Positions 53,001 to 61,998 of a DNA stretch of 64,000 nucleotides are shown piece by piece. The translations under genes were made by a program, and so were the position numbers. The first letter of the stretch is position 1. Each line of letters begins with the position of its first letter. This DNA is from Bryobacteraceae bacterium (GTDB lineage: Bacteria; Acidobacteriota; Terriglobia; Bryobacterales; Bryobacteraceae), in NCBI GenBank assembly GCA_026129905.1, contig JAHCHE010000014.1:1-64000 (forward strand). The letters are read 5' to 3'. The notes under the pieces are model-generated. The model searched no databases. It was not told the origin of the DNA and was given only the letters and a program-made list of their open reading frames with translations.

Positions 53001-53445
53001 ACTGCTTCGCCGTCAGCACGACGGACTTCTCGCCGGATTCGATCGGCGTGAGTTCGGAGACGACCGCGGTCACCGTTACCTCTTCCGCGGCCCGCGCCAC
53101 GTCGAGGGTGATCCTGCCGAGCGTGCGGCGGTCGCCGGCGGTGAACGGTACCTTTTCCGCCTGATAGGTGTTGAAGCCGGAGTGCTCGATCCGGACCGTA
53201 TAGGTTCCGGGCATGACACCGGTAATCGAGAAGTAGCCCTCCTCGTTGGTTTCACTCCGGCGAATATCTCCGGAGTTTTCGTTGGTCATGGTGACAGCAG
53301 CGCCGGGAATCGAAGCTCCACTCGGATCCGAGACGATGCCTGTCAATGTACCTGTGATTTGCTGCGCCATCCCGGCGCCTGCGATGAGGCAGCAGAGGAT
53401 GACAATCAGGGCTGGCGCCCTGCCACACGTTCGAATCGTGTCCAT
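50002..53445 (-). CDS. Large Oar-like TonB-dependent receptor with carboxypeptidase-regulatory N-terminus
   Basis: This is a 1147-residue outer-membrane protein with a signal peptide (APALIVILCCLIAGAGMAQQ). A Cna/CarboxypepD-type beta-sandwich (TGIVSDPSGASIPGAAVTMTNENSGD to YTVRIEHSGFNTY, about 35-115) precedes a plug-like domain (VLTAKQFNDVAVVGRSAAEYVKILPG, about 130-260) and a long barrel ending RRIIQLGLKFEF with the C-terminal Phe. Acidobacteria carry dozens of such receptors, thought to import oligosaccharides or peptides. It has its own promoter and a hairpin after the stop. Confidence 0.9.
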   Translation of the reverse strand: MDTIRTCGRAPALIVILCCLIAGAGMAQQITGTLTGIVSDPSGASIPGAAVTMTNENSGDIRRSETNEEGYFSITGVMPGTYTVRIEHSGFNTYQAEKVPFTAGDRRTLGRITLDVARAAEEVTVTAVVSELTPIESGEKSVVLTAKQFNDVAVVGRSAAEYVKILPGMATISSNIENRPGFNGETIGINGNGDAGKQSMIGNVSANGTRAAALDITADGAHVSDPGCNCATPVNPNPEMIAEFKVQQSNFSAEYAKGPVVLNSITKAGGRDFHGAGYLYARHHALNSNDWLLNRNGVQEPENKYYFPGFNIGGPVVLPGTNFNRNRDKLFFFAGYEYFRQTIDTGLLRAIVPTDAMRAGNFSDSAYRNALGRATQNVSGSIADMFPNNIIPSSQVDPGMAALLKLVPQPNSDPNALDGYNWANALVVDQNMHQFITRADYSISDYTKLFVRYNLQRELQKFPIQLWWRNAGAVPLPTPIDGKNASDSISFNFTKVINPTMTNETVFGYTFVDFPNAYNDYDQMTKSSVGYPYQGIFRQDDKIPGFLSWGGPTAGMWLAGGFDPVLFATKHLVTMTNNTTKVIGTHTVKLGGYWGYIINKQPGNEPSAGLITFGNWTDRTSGNILADMVAGIGEGYTENTLAIVRDMGWHEFAFFAQDSWKLNPRFTLEYGLRAQHMQPWTARNGIGIATWVENQYRADAPSADLPGINWHARDPNVPLSGWATRALFWAPRVGGAYDLFGNGSTVLRGGFGTFIYHDPQMAAGAMDLPAGLRNTNVSGGFLLSEIDRVSTQGSLVFGGEAVDGADDSQPTTYTWSATVSQRLPSRTLVELSYVGNKSTNLNLAGNLRDVNLVPVGAMLNDPGGDTNAYRPRPQYRALQINSHQAYSNYNSLQTTVTKQTGLVNLTVAYTWSKAMGIVDNPIDWLRIGNNYGPLGFDRTHVFASSWVLNVPDVARGGNAFARQVLNGWQLSGIVQWQSGINLQQAQGEGGRNFNMRAEIPGSSRTIGGPDITGTNAVAAMPIILCDPRSGLSSGQYVNASCFAPPIAGVNGQPGTNGAMIMPYMSGPAFFNTDLSIFKRFRVSESKSLQFRASAYNFPNHPVRSFISGDPNLRLEFDETGRIENSRFGYADSKVGRRIIQLGLKFEF

Positions 53446-53497
53446 ATATCGTTACCCCTGGATGTTGGAAGGTCAGCCTCACAAGCTGACGGTTCTA

Positions 53498-53526
53498 ATT
53501 CTATTCCGTTAGTTCGACCTTGTCAA
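53498..53526 (-). promoter_or_regulatory. Sigma70 promoter of the Oar-like receptor gene
   Basis: TTGACA (53526-53521), 17 bases, TAGAAT (53503-53498) on the minus strand. The about 45-base leader contains a GTCAGC/GCTGAC hairpin (53472-53490). Confidence 0.8.
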
Positions 53527-53632
53527 TCGAAAGATTCAACCAGGAGACCTTAAAATATAAACATCCTAAAATGTGTGGTTTGAACGGGGATACGCAAGAG
53601 CCTAGTTTCTTGGTACTAGGGTGGAGCGGAGG

Positions 53633-55783
53633 CTAACGCAGGTCGAACGCGTAGATCTCCTGAATGCTGAGATCGCGCAGGACGACGGGCGAGTCGTCCG
53701 GCGCCAAAGAAAGACCGTACGGACCCAGTGCGCCCGCAACGTCGATGCCATGCAGACTCGCGACTTTTTCCACCTGCTGCGTGCGCACGTCGAATCGATA
53801 AATGCCGCGTTCGTCGGTGAAGGCGTGAAAGACATAAACGAAGTGGCCGTCCCCCGACCAGGCGGGAAATCCGCCCAGAAACGGGAACGAGGTCCACGTC
53901 GCGGTCTGCAGGTCATAGACCCGGGGCCCGCCGCTCTCTTGCAGCGCGAACAGCCGGCGTCCATCCGGCGACCAGCGCGGCGAGAACAGGCCTTCGGAAC
54001 CCGGAACGACGGAGATCTCCTGGGTAGCGAGATCGACGATGCGGATCTGGGTCTGCTGAGGGCGGACCTCCCACGGGAACGGAGCGTAGACGATGCGGCG
54101 TCCGTCCGGCGACCAGTTCGGATCGGCTTCGGTTCCCTCGCCGTCCACGAGTTGCCGCGGCGTGCCGCCGTCGGCGGAGATCACGTAGGCCCGCCACCGT
54201 CCGCGCGGCAACCGGCCCATGAAGGCGATCTGGCTCGCGTCCGGGGAAAAGCGGGGCAAATAGACCTGCATCGGGTGGAAGGTGAGCTGAAGGCGGTTGC
54301 TGCCGTCGGCGCGGCTGCGCCAGAGGTTGTTCTCCGGAAATGTCGCATAGGTCAGCCAGGCGCCGTCGGGCGTGAAGTGGAGTTGCTCGGCCGACAGACC
54401 GGGGCGATACGCCACGAACCGGCCGGCGCGAAAGTCCCAGCGCAGGAGTTCGCCCCGGCGGATCTCGCCAATGGCATACATGGTGCGCCGGTCGGGTCCC
54501 AGGCGCGGGTAGAGAAAGCGCATGGGACCGGAACTGAGGCGCTCCAGCCTCTGAGAACCGCTGAACGGCCGCCAGGGCTCCATGCTGAGCCAGAGCTTGG
54601 AATCGGTGGGCGAAAAGAAGACAAAGAACCGGCTGTCAGGGCCCCAGTCGCCGAACTGTTGTTCAAATTCCCAGTCCGGAAATACCTGGCGCAGGCCCGA
54701 ACCGTCGGCGCGCACTTCCCACAGAGCCGTGTGGTAGCGTCCTGGAAAGGCCGTCCGGAAGCGCAAGCGGGCGGCATCGGGCGACCAGACGATGTCGCTG
54801 TTGTTGCCCGGCTTGCGGGCGATTAGCCGCGGCGAAGAACCGTCGCGGTTCGCGATATAGAGGTTCTCTCCGGCCGAGTAGGCCAACAGGTCGCCATTGG
54901 GCGACCAACGGGCATCGTTGGCGGCGACATCGCCCACCCTCCTGGCCATGCCGCTGGTGGGCGAGAGAATCCACAGCGGATCTTCATTGGTTTCCGGATT
55001 GACGCCCGACCCGGTCTTGATGAGCAACTGGCCGCCGTCGCGCGCGACATCAAGGACGAAGACGGAGGCTTTCGGGTCGAACGGAGTCGGAATCAGGGTC
55101 GTCTCTCCGCCTTCGGCCGAAACCTGCGCGGGAAGTACCCGTCCGTCGCGGAACTCGGAGAAGTAAATATGCCGCCCGTCGGTGCACAGCGCCGCCACCT
55201 TCTGCCGGGCATCGTTGGTAAGCTGCCGCGAACCCACGATGCTGGGCGGCGTACTCATCCGCAGCGACATCAGGACAACCAAGGCGAGCGCGATCAGCGC
55301 CAAAAACGCCGCGGCAATCGTCCACTTGGGCAGCCCACGCCGTTCCCGGGCCGGCTGGAGAGACGCTTCCGCCGCCGGTTCTGTCGGCGGCTGCGGTTCG
55401 GGCATCAATGCCGGCGGTGTGGCGGGCGCCGCTTCCGCCGGCAGCTCGATATTTTCCACCGGCGCCAGAAAACGATATCCCAGCCTAGGTTTTGTCTCAA
55501 TGAACCGAGGGGTGTCGGGAGAGTCGCCGAGGGCCGTCCGAAGCTTATTGATCGCCTTGTTAAGGTTGCGGTTGACATCCGCCGGAGCTTCGCCCATCCA
55601 AAGGCGCTCGCTCAACTGCTCGCGGGTGACGAAATCGCCGGCCCTCTCCAGCAACGCTTCCAGCAGATCGAAAGGCTTGTCCTGCAGTTTGATGCGGATA
55701 CCACGCTTGCGCAGTTCACGCGCGTCGAGATCCACCTCGAACACGCCGAAGCGGAGGCTGCCCCGGGTTGTTACGTCCGACAT
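53633..55783 (-). CDS. Winged-helix / membrane / PD40 beta-propeller regulator (CadC-like)
   Basis: This is a 716-residue one-component regulator. The N-terminal OmpR-type winged helix (about 8-105: FGVFEVDLDARELRKRGIRIKL, RFIETKPRLGYRF) would bind DNA. One membrane helix (KWTIAAAFLALIALALVVLMSL, about 155-178) is followed by a periplasmic WD40-like PD40 propeller with repeated SPDG/SPDA units (WSPNGDLLAYS, FSPDASQIAFMG, WSPDGRRIVYAP). It senses an external signal and controls genes directly from the membrane. It lies upstream of the Oar-like receptor on the same strand, a likely target. Confidence 0.9.
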   Translation of the reverse strand: MSDVTTRGSLRFGVFEVDLDARELRKRGIRIKLQDKPFDLLEALLERAGDFVTREQLSERLWMGEAPADVNRNLNKAINKLRTALGDSPDTPRFIETKPRLGYRFLAPVENIELPAEAAPATPPALMPEPQPPTEPAAEASLQPARERRGLPKWTIAAAFLALIALALVVLMSLRMSTPPSIVGSRQLTNDARQKVAALCTDGRHIYFSEFRDGRVLPAQVSAEGGETTLIPTPFDPKASVFVLDVARDGGQLLIKTGSGVNPETNEDPLWILSPTSGMARRVGDVAANDARWSPNGDLLAYSAGENLYIANRDGSSPRLIARKPGNNSDIVWSPDAARLRFRTAFPGRYHTALWEVRADGSGLRQVFPDWEFEQQFGDWGPDSRFFVFFSPTDSKLWLSMEPWRPFSGSQRLERLSSGPMRFLYPRLGPDRRTMYAIGEIRRGELLRWDFRAGRFVAYRPGLSAEQLHFTPDGAWLTYATFPENNLWRSRADGSNRLQLTFHPMQVYLPRFSPDASQIAFMGRLPRGRWRAYVISADGGTPRQLVDGEGTEADPNWSPDGRRIVYAPFPWEVRPQQTQIRIVDLATQEISVVPGSEGLFSPRWSPDGRRLFALQESGGPRVYDLQTATWTSFPFLGGFPAWSGDGHFVYVFHAFTDERGIYRFDVRTQQVEKVASLHGIDVAGALGPYGLSLAPDDSPVVLRDLSIQEIYAFDLR

Positions 55784-55921
55784 TCGATCGTCAGCGGAGT
55801 TCTACCGCGTCCAGCTTAGCACGAATGCAAAAAAAGTGGAAGGTCCATCCGGGCATGGTTCACGATAAGCTGTTCGTTTAGCGTGAGATAGACGGGTACA
55901 CGCAGGCTGCGCAAGAATCAG

Positions 55922-57106
55922 CTAACCTTTTCGCACTACGATGGGATCCTCGGCCAGCGCCCTGCCCAGCTTCAGGAAACTGTCACCCACCAGCGCGTCG
56001 GCGTACAGGGTCACTACCGGCGTCCCTGCCTTCTGCGCCAGCACGCAGGCGTCAGCAGCTGGCGGGATTAATCCGGCAATGCCCACCCCGAGTTCCCTGG
56101 CTATTTGTTCCAAGTCCAGCGGAATGGCAAGCGGAGTGCGGTGTACAATTATGGCGCCAATTAGAGCCTCCGTGTTCCACCCTCGGAGGTGATCGAGAAC
56201 GATTTTACCCGCTGCTACGCAGCTAGGTTCCCGTTCCAGCACGAGCCCGACAAAGTCGCAAAGCGATACCGCATTTCGGTTCGACTCCGAGGGTTCCGAT
56301 GGCAGATCGAGCGCCACGAACTCGGCCGAAGCGCTCAGCATGCCAACAATGCGGCGGGCGGTCTCTCCAGCAATAGGCTTTGCCTCCCCTGCTTTTTGTG
56401 GTCCGAAGAGCACGCCAAAGCCGGTGGAATGCCGTGTGAGGCAGGCATGAAGTTCTGCTTCCGTAAACGCCACTTCGGCCCGGTTCGAAAGCCGCGAGAG
56501 GTTTGACGCCGGAATCTGGCGCTGGAAAAAGTGGTGCGACAACGTGCCGCAGGAGCCGCGCAGTTCCGCCAGAATTACGTTCCGTTTTTGCTCTGCTATG
56601 GCGGCGGCGGCATTCAGCGCCACCGTCGTCGTCCCGACTCCGCCCTTGGCGCCGATGAAGCCCACCACCCTGCCCTTCTTTCTACCGTTACCGCTCGGCG
56701 TGGCCGCCGAACGCCGCTGCCGGGCATAGCGCTCAATGGTATACCGGATGGAGCGCCCGAGTGAGTCGGCGGAGACCGTTCCCTTTACCAGGTAGTCCTC
56801 CGCGCCGGCTCGCACGGCGCTGACCGCAAGGTCGTCGTCCTCGCGTCCGGAAAGAACGATGATCGGCGCGTGCGGGGCAGCCTGATGAAGCCTTAAGAAC
56901 GTATCAAGCCCCTGGCTGTCCGGCAGCCCCAGATCCAGCAGCACGATGTCAATCTGCCCGGCCCGCGCGCGCGCCAGGCCCTTCGCCAGCGTGTCCGCCC
57001 ACTGGACAGTGAAGGGAGAGGCCGGCAGTTCCAGCAACATCTCACGGATCAGGATCGCATCGCCCGGGTTGTCCTCAATCAGCAGCGCGGTGGTCTTGCC
57101 GTCCAT
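55922..57106 (-). CDS. Receiver-ParA/MinD fusion (CpaE-like), paralogue 2
   Basis: This is a 394-residue two-domain protein. The receiver (about 1-125) has ALLIEDNPGDAIL, acceptor Asp in VLLDLGLPDSQG and Lys in YLVKGTV. The P-loop domain has the CpaE-type deviant Walker A GAKGGVGTTTVALNAAAAI and a helical C-terminal part with VALDLPSEPSESN and VVTLYADALVGDSF. In pilus systems CpaE places the Tad secretion apparatus. Start ATG 57106 lies one base after the preceding stop. No pilus genes are in the window. Confidence 0.88.
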   Translation of the reverse strand: MDGKTTALLIEDNPGDAILIREMLLELPASPFTVQWADTLAKGLARARAGQIDIVLLDLGLPDSQGLDTFLRLHQAAPHAPIIVLSGREDDDLAVSAVRAGAEDYLVKGTVSADSLGRSIRYTIERYARQRRSAATPSGNGRKKGRVVGFIGAKGGVGTTTVALNAAAAIAEQKRNVILAELRGSCGTLSHHFFQRQIPASNLSRLSNRAEVAFTEAELHACLTRHSTGFGVLFGPQKAGEAKPIAGETARRIVGMLSASAEFVALDLPSEPSESNRNAVSLCDFVGLVLEREPSCVAAGKIVLDHLRGWNTEALIGAIIVHRTPLAIPLDLEQIARELGVGIAGLIPPAADACVLAQKAGTPVVTLYADALVGDSFLKLGRALAEDPIVVRKG

Positions 57107-57107
57107 C

Positions 57108-58337
57108 TCAGTTCTCCCATGCGCCCGCGGGACCGGCATCCCTCGCGCCGAGCCGCGCAAGCCGGCGCAGCGAGAAGCCGCGGAGATTCCCATCCGGCGC
57201 TACGCCTGCCGCGGCCGCCGCCAGCGCCGCTGTACTGCGCCTGAATCGCGACCCCTCCTCCAGCAGGCGTCCCTTGGCGTACGCCGCGTTCAGTTCCTCG
57301 CGGCAGTACGGCAGCAGCGCGCGGACGGGAACGTCGACGACAGCCTCGAGCATCTCCCGGTCGCCGGACCATCTCGCCGCCTGGTTCTGGATCACCGAAA
57401 GCGCGTTTCTGGGCAGGCCGGAGGCGACAAGATTCTCCACCGTCCGCGTAAGCTGGTACATCGACACGATTTCCGCCGTGGCCACCAGCGCCGTCTCGTC
57501 GGCTTCTCGCGCGAGCCCGGCGGAAAACGGACTCAACCGGCCCAGGTCGAGCACGATGTGCGCGTAAAGCTGCCGGACAAACCGCAGCGTATGGAGGATC
57601 CGTCCGGCTTTGGGCTCCGCCCGTTCCGCCGTCCCTCCCGTCCACGAAATCACGTCCACTCCCTCGGGCGTCGTGCTGACGATCGACCTCCAAAAGGTGG
57701 CGTCGAGACGGTTCAGGTTCTCCGACGCGTCCAGAATCGAATACGGCGAGTGGACCTTCATCAGGAAGGCGACCGCAGCGCCGCTGATATCCAAATCGGC
57801 CAGCAGTACAGGCGCTTTGGTCACGCGGCGCAGGTCCACGGCGAAATGACACGCGACCGTCGTCGTTCCGGCGCCGCCGCTGGCGCCCAGAATCCCGATG
57901 ATTTTGCCTCCCCGATTATCGGCTTGCGCGGGATCCGGCTCCAACCGCTTCTGGTGGCGGAGCACCGCGTAGCGCAACGCCCGCGTCAGCGCCTCCGGGT
58001 TGAGCCGATCCTTCATGAGGTAATCCTGCGCCCCCGCCTCCACCGCCGCCAGCGCGACCGCGTCGTTGTCGTTACCCGTCAACAGAACAATTGGCGTTCC
58101 GGGCGCGTGCGTTTTCATCGTCAGGAACGTCTCGATTCCGAAACTGTCCGGAAGGCTTAGATCGAGCAGGATGACGTCGGCCTTCGTGCGGGATAGTCTG
58201 TCGAGCCCGTCCAGCAGCGAATCCGCGCGCTCCATCGTAAACGGCGGGCCGCCGGCGTCAAACAGCATCTGCTGCACCAGCACTGCGTCTCCCGGATTGT
58301 CTTCAATGAGAAGGACGTGGAGTAGTTTTTCAGACAT
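57108..58337 (-). CDS. Receiver-ParA/MinD fusion (CpaE-like), paralogue 1
   Basis: This is a 409-residue paralogue of the next gene. The receiver has VLLIEDNPGDAVL, acceptor Asp in ILLDLSLPDSFG and Lys in YLMKDRL. The ATPase domain has GASGGAGTTTVACHFAVDL (Lys of the GG signature replaced by Ser), VLLADLDISGAAVAFLM and IVLDLGRLSPFSAGL. A basic, Ala-rich tail ends it. The two genes are adjacent and coupled, so they may form a heterodimer. Start ATG 58337 matches the receiver beginning (MSEKLLHVLLIED). Confidence 0.88.
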   Translation of the reverse strand: MSEKLLHVLLIEDNPGDAVLVQQMLFDAGGPPFTMERADSLLDGLDRLSRTKADVILLDLSLPDSFGIETFLTMKTHAPGTPIVLLTGNDNDAVALAAVEAGAQDYLMKDRLNPEALTRALRYAVLRHQKRLEPDPAQADNRGGKIIGILGASGGAGTTTVACHFAVDLRRVTKAPVLLADLDISGAAVAFLMKVHSPYSILDASENLNRLDATFWRSIVSTTPEGVDVISWTGGTAERAEPKAGRILHTLRFVRQLYAHIVLDLGRLSPFSAGLAREADETALVATAEIVSMYQLTRTVENLVASGLPRNALSVIQNQAARWSGDREMLEAVVDVPVRALLPYCREELNAAYAKGRLLEEGSRFRRSTAALAAAAAGVAPDGNLRGFSLRRLARLGARDAGPAGAWEN

Positions 58338-58470
58338 TGACCACCGAGGACATGCGGTTCTCTGCCCCAACAGATCGGACGAAAATGGTAGCGGCGTAAT
58401 AAGGCGTTCCGCTTAGTTCGGCCTCAATCCGCCTACTCCGGCCAAGCTTGCAAGCCGCGAATCGCCCGCC

Positions 58471-61400
58471 TCACCAGTTTCCGGTCACCGGCGCAACGCC
58501 GGGCCAGCCGAACCCGAAGCTCCTGTCCGTGCCCGATCCGTTCCAGACCCCGTTGCCATTTAGGTCCAGGTACCACGCCCCCTCGTGGAACACGCCCACC
58601 TTCGTCTTGCCGTTGGCATTCCAGTCCCCGACCACCGCCGTCACCCCGGCCCAGCCGAACAACGACTGCCGGTCCACGCCCGCTTCCCACGCCCCATTCC
58701 CGTTCATGTCCAGGTACCACCAGCCGTCCTTGAATACCCCAACCTTCGTCTTGCCGTCTCCGCTCCAGTCGCCCACCACCGCCGTCACGCCCGCCCATCC
58801 GAACCCGTACGCCCGGTCGCTCCCCGTTCCATCCCAATTCCCATTGCCGTTGTAATCCAGATACCACGCCCCCTCGTGGAATACCCCGATCTGCGTCTTG
58901 CCGTCCCCGTTCCAGTCCCCCACCACCGGCGTCACCCCAGGCCAGCCGAACATCGACGCCCGGTCCACGTTTGCTTCCCATACCCCATTTCCGTTCATGT
59001 CCAGGTGCCACCAGCCGTCCTTGAACACCCCAACCTTCGTCTTGCCGTCCCCGTTCCAGTCGCCCACCACCGCCGTCACGCCCGGCCATCCGAACCCGTA
59101 CGCCCGGTCCGTCGTCGTTCCGTTCCAGGCCCCGTTGCCGTTGTAGTCCAGGTACCACGCGCCGTCGAGGAACACCCCGATCTGCGTCTTGCCGTCCCCG
59201 TTCCAGTCCCCCAACACCGGCATCGTTCCCGCCCAGCCGAAGCTCGCGCGGCGGTCCGAGGCCGGTTCCCAAACCCCGTTGGCGTTCACGTCCAGGTACC
59301 ACTCGCCGTTGAGAAACACCCCCGCCTTGGCCAGCCGCGCCACCGGCGCCGCCGTGGTGAACGACCAGATGTTGGAGTTCGTCGTACCAACCCCGTTCCT
59401 GGCCACCACCCGCCAGTAGTACGTCGTCCCCTTGCTCAGATTCTCCACCTGGTAATTCGTGGCCGTCGTGTTGCCCAACGGTGGCGGCGGCGAAGCCACC
59501 CCGAAATGCACGTCGTAGGACATCGCCCCACTGGCCGCGCTCCAACGCAACGTCACGCTCGTCGCCTGCCCCTTGGCCCCGCTGGCCGGCGTCGGATTCC
59601 CCGGCTTGGCGGGCAGTTGCGGCGCCGCCTGCGTGGTGAACGACCACACTGCCGAGGTCTTCGTGCCCCCGGCGTTGCGCGCCACCACCTTCCAGTAATA
59701 CCGTTGTCCCGCCGCCAGCGCGCCCGGAGCGTAGCTGGTTCCCGTCACGTTCTGCGCCAGCGGCGGCGACGTCGCCGTGCCGAAGTACACGTCATGCGAG
59801 GTCGCGCCCGATCCGCCCGTCCAACTCAGCGTCGGCGCCAGGGCGATGCCGGTAGCTCCGTTCGAAGGCGACGGCGCGCTCGGCGTCCCCGGCGCGGGAG
59901 GCAGGACGACGGTGCAACCCGCCGTCCCGGTTCCTTTCATCCCTGAGGCGCCGCTGGTGGCGATGGCGTTGACGCTGTAGGTCCCCACCCCCGTCCCGGC
60001 GGGCGGCGTCTTGGTCAGCGTCGCGCTCAACGATGCGCCGGGATCGATGGTCAGTGACGCCGGCGAAAAGCTCCCCGCCGGCCACCCGTTCGGTACGCTC
60101 GAACTCAGATCGAACGACGCCGCGGCGCACCCTGCCGAATCGTTGTTCTTCACAGTCACCGTATAGCTGACCGGGTTGCCCGCCTGCGTGCTTGGGTTCG
60201 ACGGCGTCATCGTAACCGCCGGCGCCGCCCGCGTGCACGGCGTGGCCCCGTACGTCACCGTCAGGTTCAGCATGCCGTTAACGATGCCATCCACCCTCAG
60301 GCTCAGATTCGTGTACGGGTCCGTCCAGGTCTGACCAGCCATCAGCGGCGAATCCATGCGGTTGGCGGTGGCGGGCTTGAAATCGAGCAGGTGCGTATAC
60401 CCGCCAGTGTAGGAATCGCGGTAATGGACGAGAGCGGAGTCGAAGTGGTTCGTATTGTAGATGCCTTGCTTGCGGATGAACTCCACAACCAGCGTGGCGT
60501 TGTCGGCGGGCGCGCCGCGCCGGATACGCAGCGCCTTCAGTCCCGCCGGCTGCGTCCCGTACCATGGCAGCGAATAGGCGCCGCTCGTCGATACGTCCAG
60601 GTAATTCAGGCCCGGCTTCAGCCAACCCAGTTGCTGAATCGCATGATCGGCGTTGTAGAAGCCCAGGTTCCAGTCGCCCATTGTCGCGAAGCTGTCCCCG
60701 TACTCGGTGACATCGCCCATTACGCCGAGCGGCCCCAGCGTCTCGCCGCCGAACGTGCGGGTATTGGAATGGCGCAGCGTCAGGTTGTGTCCGACTTCGT
60801 GCGTGGTCAGATGGACGCCGGCAGAGCGGCTTGCCATCTGATCGGCGCGCTGCCACGACCACGAATAATTGCAGGCGCCATCGCCCGGGCAGGTGGAGGA
60901 GAAACAACCCACGGTTGCCAGCCCCGCCCACTGGCTGCATGCGCCGTTGTTCGGAGCGACGACGACAGTACGGGAGAAATCGTTGTAGTCGACGTCGCCG
61001 TCAGCCGCCGCCCAGGCCGCCTCTACCATCGCGAAATAGTCGCAGTTGTTGTCTGTGTTGTAATCCGCCGGCAGGTTGTAGGGACCCACAATCTTGAGCC
61101 CCCCGGGCCCTGAGCGGTTCACCCAAAGCTGGCCGTCGGAATTCTGCCGCCAGAAATCGTCTACCGACAGGTCCGTGGCGCTCTGATCCCCGCCGCCGGC
61201 ATTGCCGAACATCACCCCCGTAATGAAATTTCGCGTCATCGACGTCGGCAGCGGGTAACTTTTCAGATTCACCAGAATCACTACGATGTTCTGCGGACCG
61301 GTTGTCAAGCACGCCGCCGCGGCCGGCGCCACCTGCGCCTCCTCCACCGCTATCCGATCGCCCGCTTGCAAGCCGCGCACCGTAAGCGTATCGCCGCTAT

Positions 61401-61875
61401 GGAATGCCGGTTGAGGACCGGCGAAATGAAGGTACGCCGTCCTGCCGCCGGTCCGCATCCGCACGATCGATTCTGACGTAGCGAAGTTCACGCCGTCCTG
61501 AACGATGTACTCCACCTGACCCTGCCAGGCGCCATGCGCTTCGAGCCGGCTACGAAGCTCTGGCGCCGCGCCGGCGATCCGTTCAATCAGGTCGGGGGGA
61601 AAAGCCACCAGGAGCGCCTGGCGGGGGTCGCGCTCGATCAATGCGCTCAGCGCGGCTAGCCGCTCGTCGAACAACGTGGTCGCCTGCGCAGCGGCGACGG
61701 ACTGCGCGCTGATCCCAGCGGTCTGCGCCACGGCGCCGAACTGCAAGACTCGCGCGTTCAATTCGCGGAGTTGGTCCGATTGCGCGTTGCTCTGGGCCAG
61801 GAGCGTGGAATCCGCGGCAAAGGAGGCAAGAAGCGCCAGGGGAACGGCGCGCATCTGGCTAAACGACTTCGTCAT
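58471..61875 (-). CDS. Multidomain M11-like secreted metalloprotease with Asp-rich repeats
   Basis: This is a 1134-residue exoprotein. A signal region (VPLALLASFAADSTLLAQ) precedes an N-terminal domain to about 190. The peptidase domain (about 190-520) has the zinc site HEVGHNLTLRHS, as in gametolysin-like M11 enzymes. A NEW3-type domain (about 530-650) and two fibronectin-III domains (about 660-750 and 760-845, WSGGSGATSHDVYFG type) follow. The end is six repeats of about 46-48 residues, each GVFxxGxWYLDxNxNGxW then GDWNGDGKT. The Asp/Asn/Gly loops suggest calcium binding. Probably degrades glycoproteins or cell-wall material. Confidence 0.88.
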   Translation of the reverse strand: MTKSFSQMRAVPLALLASFAADSTLLAQSNAQSDQLRELNARVLQFGAVAQTAGISAQSVAAAQATTLFDERLAALSALIERDPRQALLVAFPPDLIERIAGAAPELRSRLEAHGAWQGQVEYIVQDGVNFATSESIVRMRTGGRTAYLHFAGPQPAFHSGDTLTVRGLQAGDRIAVEEAQVAPAAAACLTTGPQNIVVILVNLKSYPLPTSMTRNFITGVMFGNAGGGDQSATDLSVDDFWRQNSDGQLWVNRSGPGGLKIVGPYNLPADYNTDNNCDYFAMVEAAWAAADGDVDYNDFSRTVVVAPNNGACSQWAGLATVGCFSSTCPGDGACNYSWSWQRADQMASRSAGVHLTTHEVGHNLTLRHSNTRTFGGETLGPLGVMGDVTEYGDSFATMGDWNLGFYNADHAIQQLGWLKPGLNYLDVSTSGAYSLPWYGTQPAGLKALRIRRGAPADNATLVVEFIRKQGIYNTNHFDSALVHYRDSYTGGYTHLLDFKPATANRMDSPLMAGQTWTDPYTNLSLRVDGIVNGMLNLTVTYGATPCTRAAPAVTMTPSNPSTQAGNPVSYTVTVKNNDSAGCAAASFDLSSSVPNGWPAGSFSPASLTIDPGASLSATLTKTPPAGTGVGTYSVNAIATSGASGMKGTGTAGCTVVLPPAPGTPSAPSPSNGATGIALAPTLSWTGGSGATSHDVYFGTATSPPLAQNVTGTSYAPGALAAGQRYYWKVVARNAGGTKTSAVWSFTTQAAPQLPAKPGNPTPASGAKGQATSVTLRWSAASGAMSYDVHFGVASPPPPLGNTTATNYQVENLSKGTTYYWRVVARNGVGTTNSNIWSFTTAAPVARLAKAGVFLNGEWYLDVNANGVWEPASDRRASFGWAGTMPVLGDWNGDGKTQIGVFLDGAWYLDYNGNGAWNGTTTDRAYGFGWPGVTAVVGDWNGDGKTKVGVFKDGWWHLDMNGNGVWEANVDRASMFGWPGVTPVVGDWNGDGKTQIGVFHEGAWYLDYNGNGNWDGTGSDRAYGFGWAGVTAVVGDWSGDGKTKVGVFKDGWWYLDMNGNGAWEAGVDRQSLFGWAGVTAVVGDWNANGKTKVGVFHEGAWYLDLNGNGVWNGSGTDRSFGFGWPGVAPVTGNW
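58474..59335 (-). repeat. Six about 143-bp coding repeats in the M11-like gene
   Basis: The repeats differ between odd and even copies (KDGWW/EANVD type and HEGAW/NGTGSD type), so the array looks like a 286-bp pair amplified about three times. The DNA is highly similar across copies (for example GGCGACTGGAACGGGGACGG on the minus strand). Confidence 0.85.
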
Positions 61876-61998
61876 ACAGCAGCCTTCTGGGCAATGAAGC
61901 CTTTTGAGCCCAGACGTATCATAGGTCGAGCCGTCGCCCGGGTCAATTCTCTATGGTAGCTTTTTCGCTCCCGCTGTGAGGCGGCCCTGACCCTACCG

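Noticed and set aside
58474-59335. Tandem repeats as a possible mobile or satellite element
   Set aside because: The units are in frame inside the M11-like gene and code a regular protein repeat.
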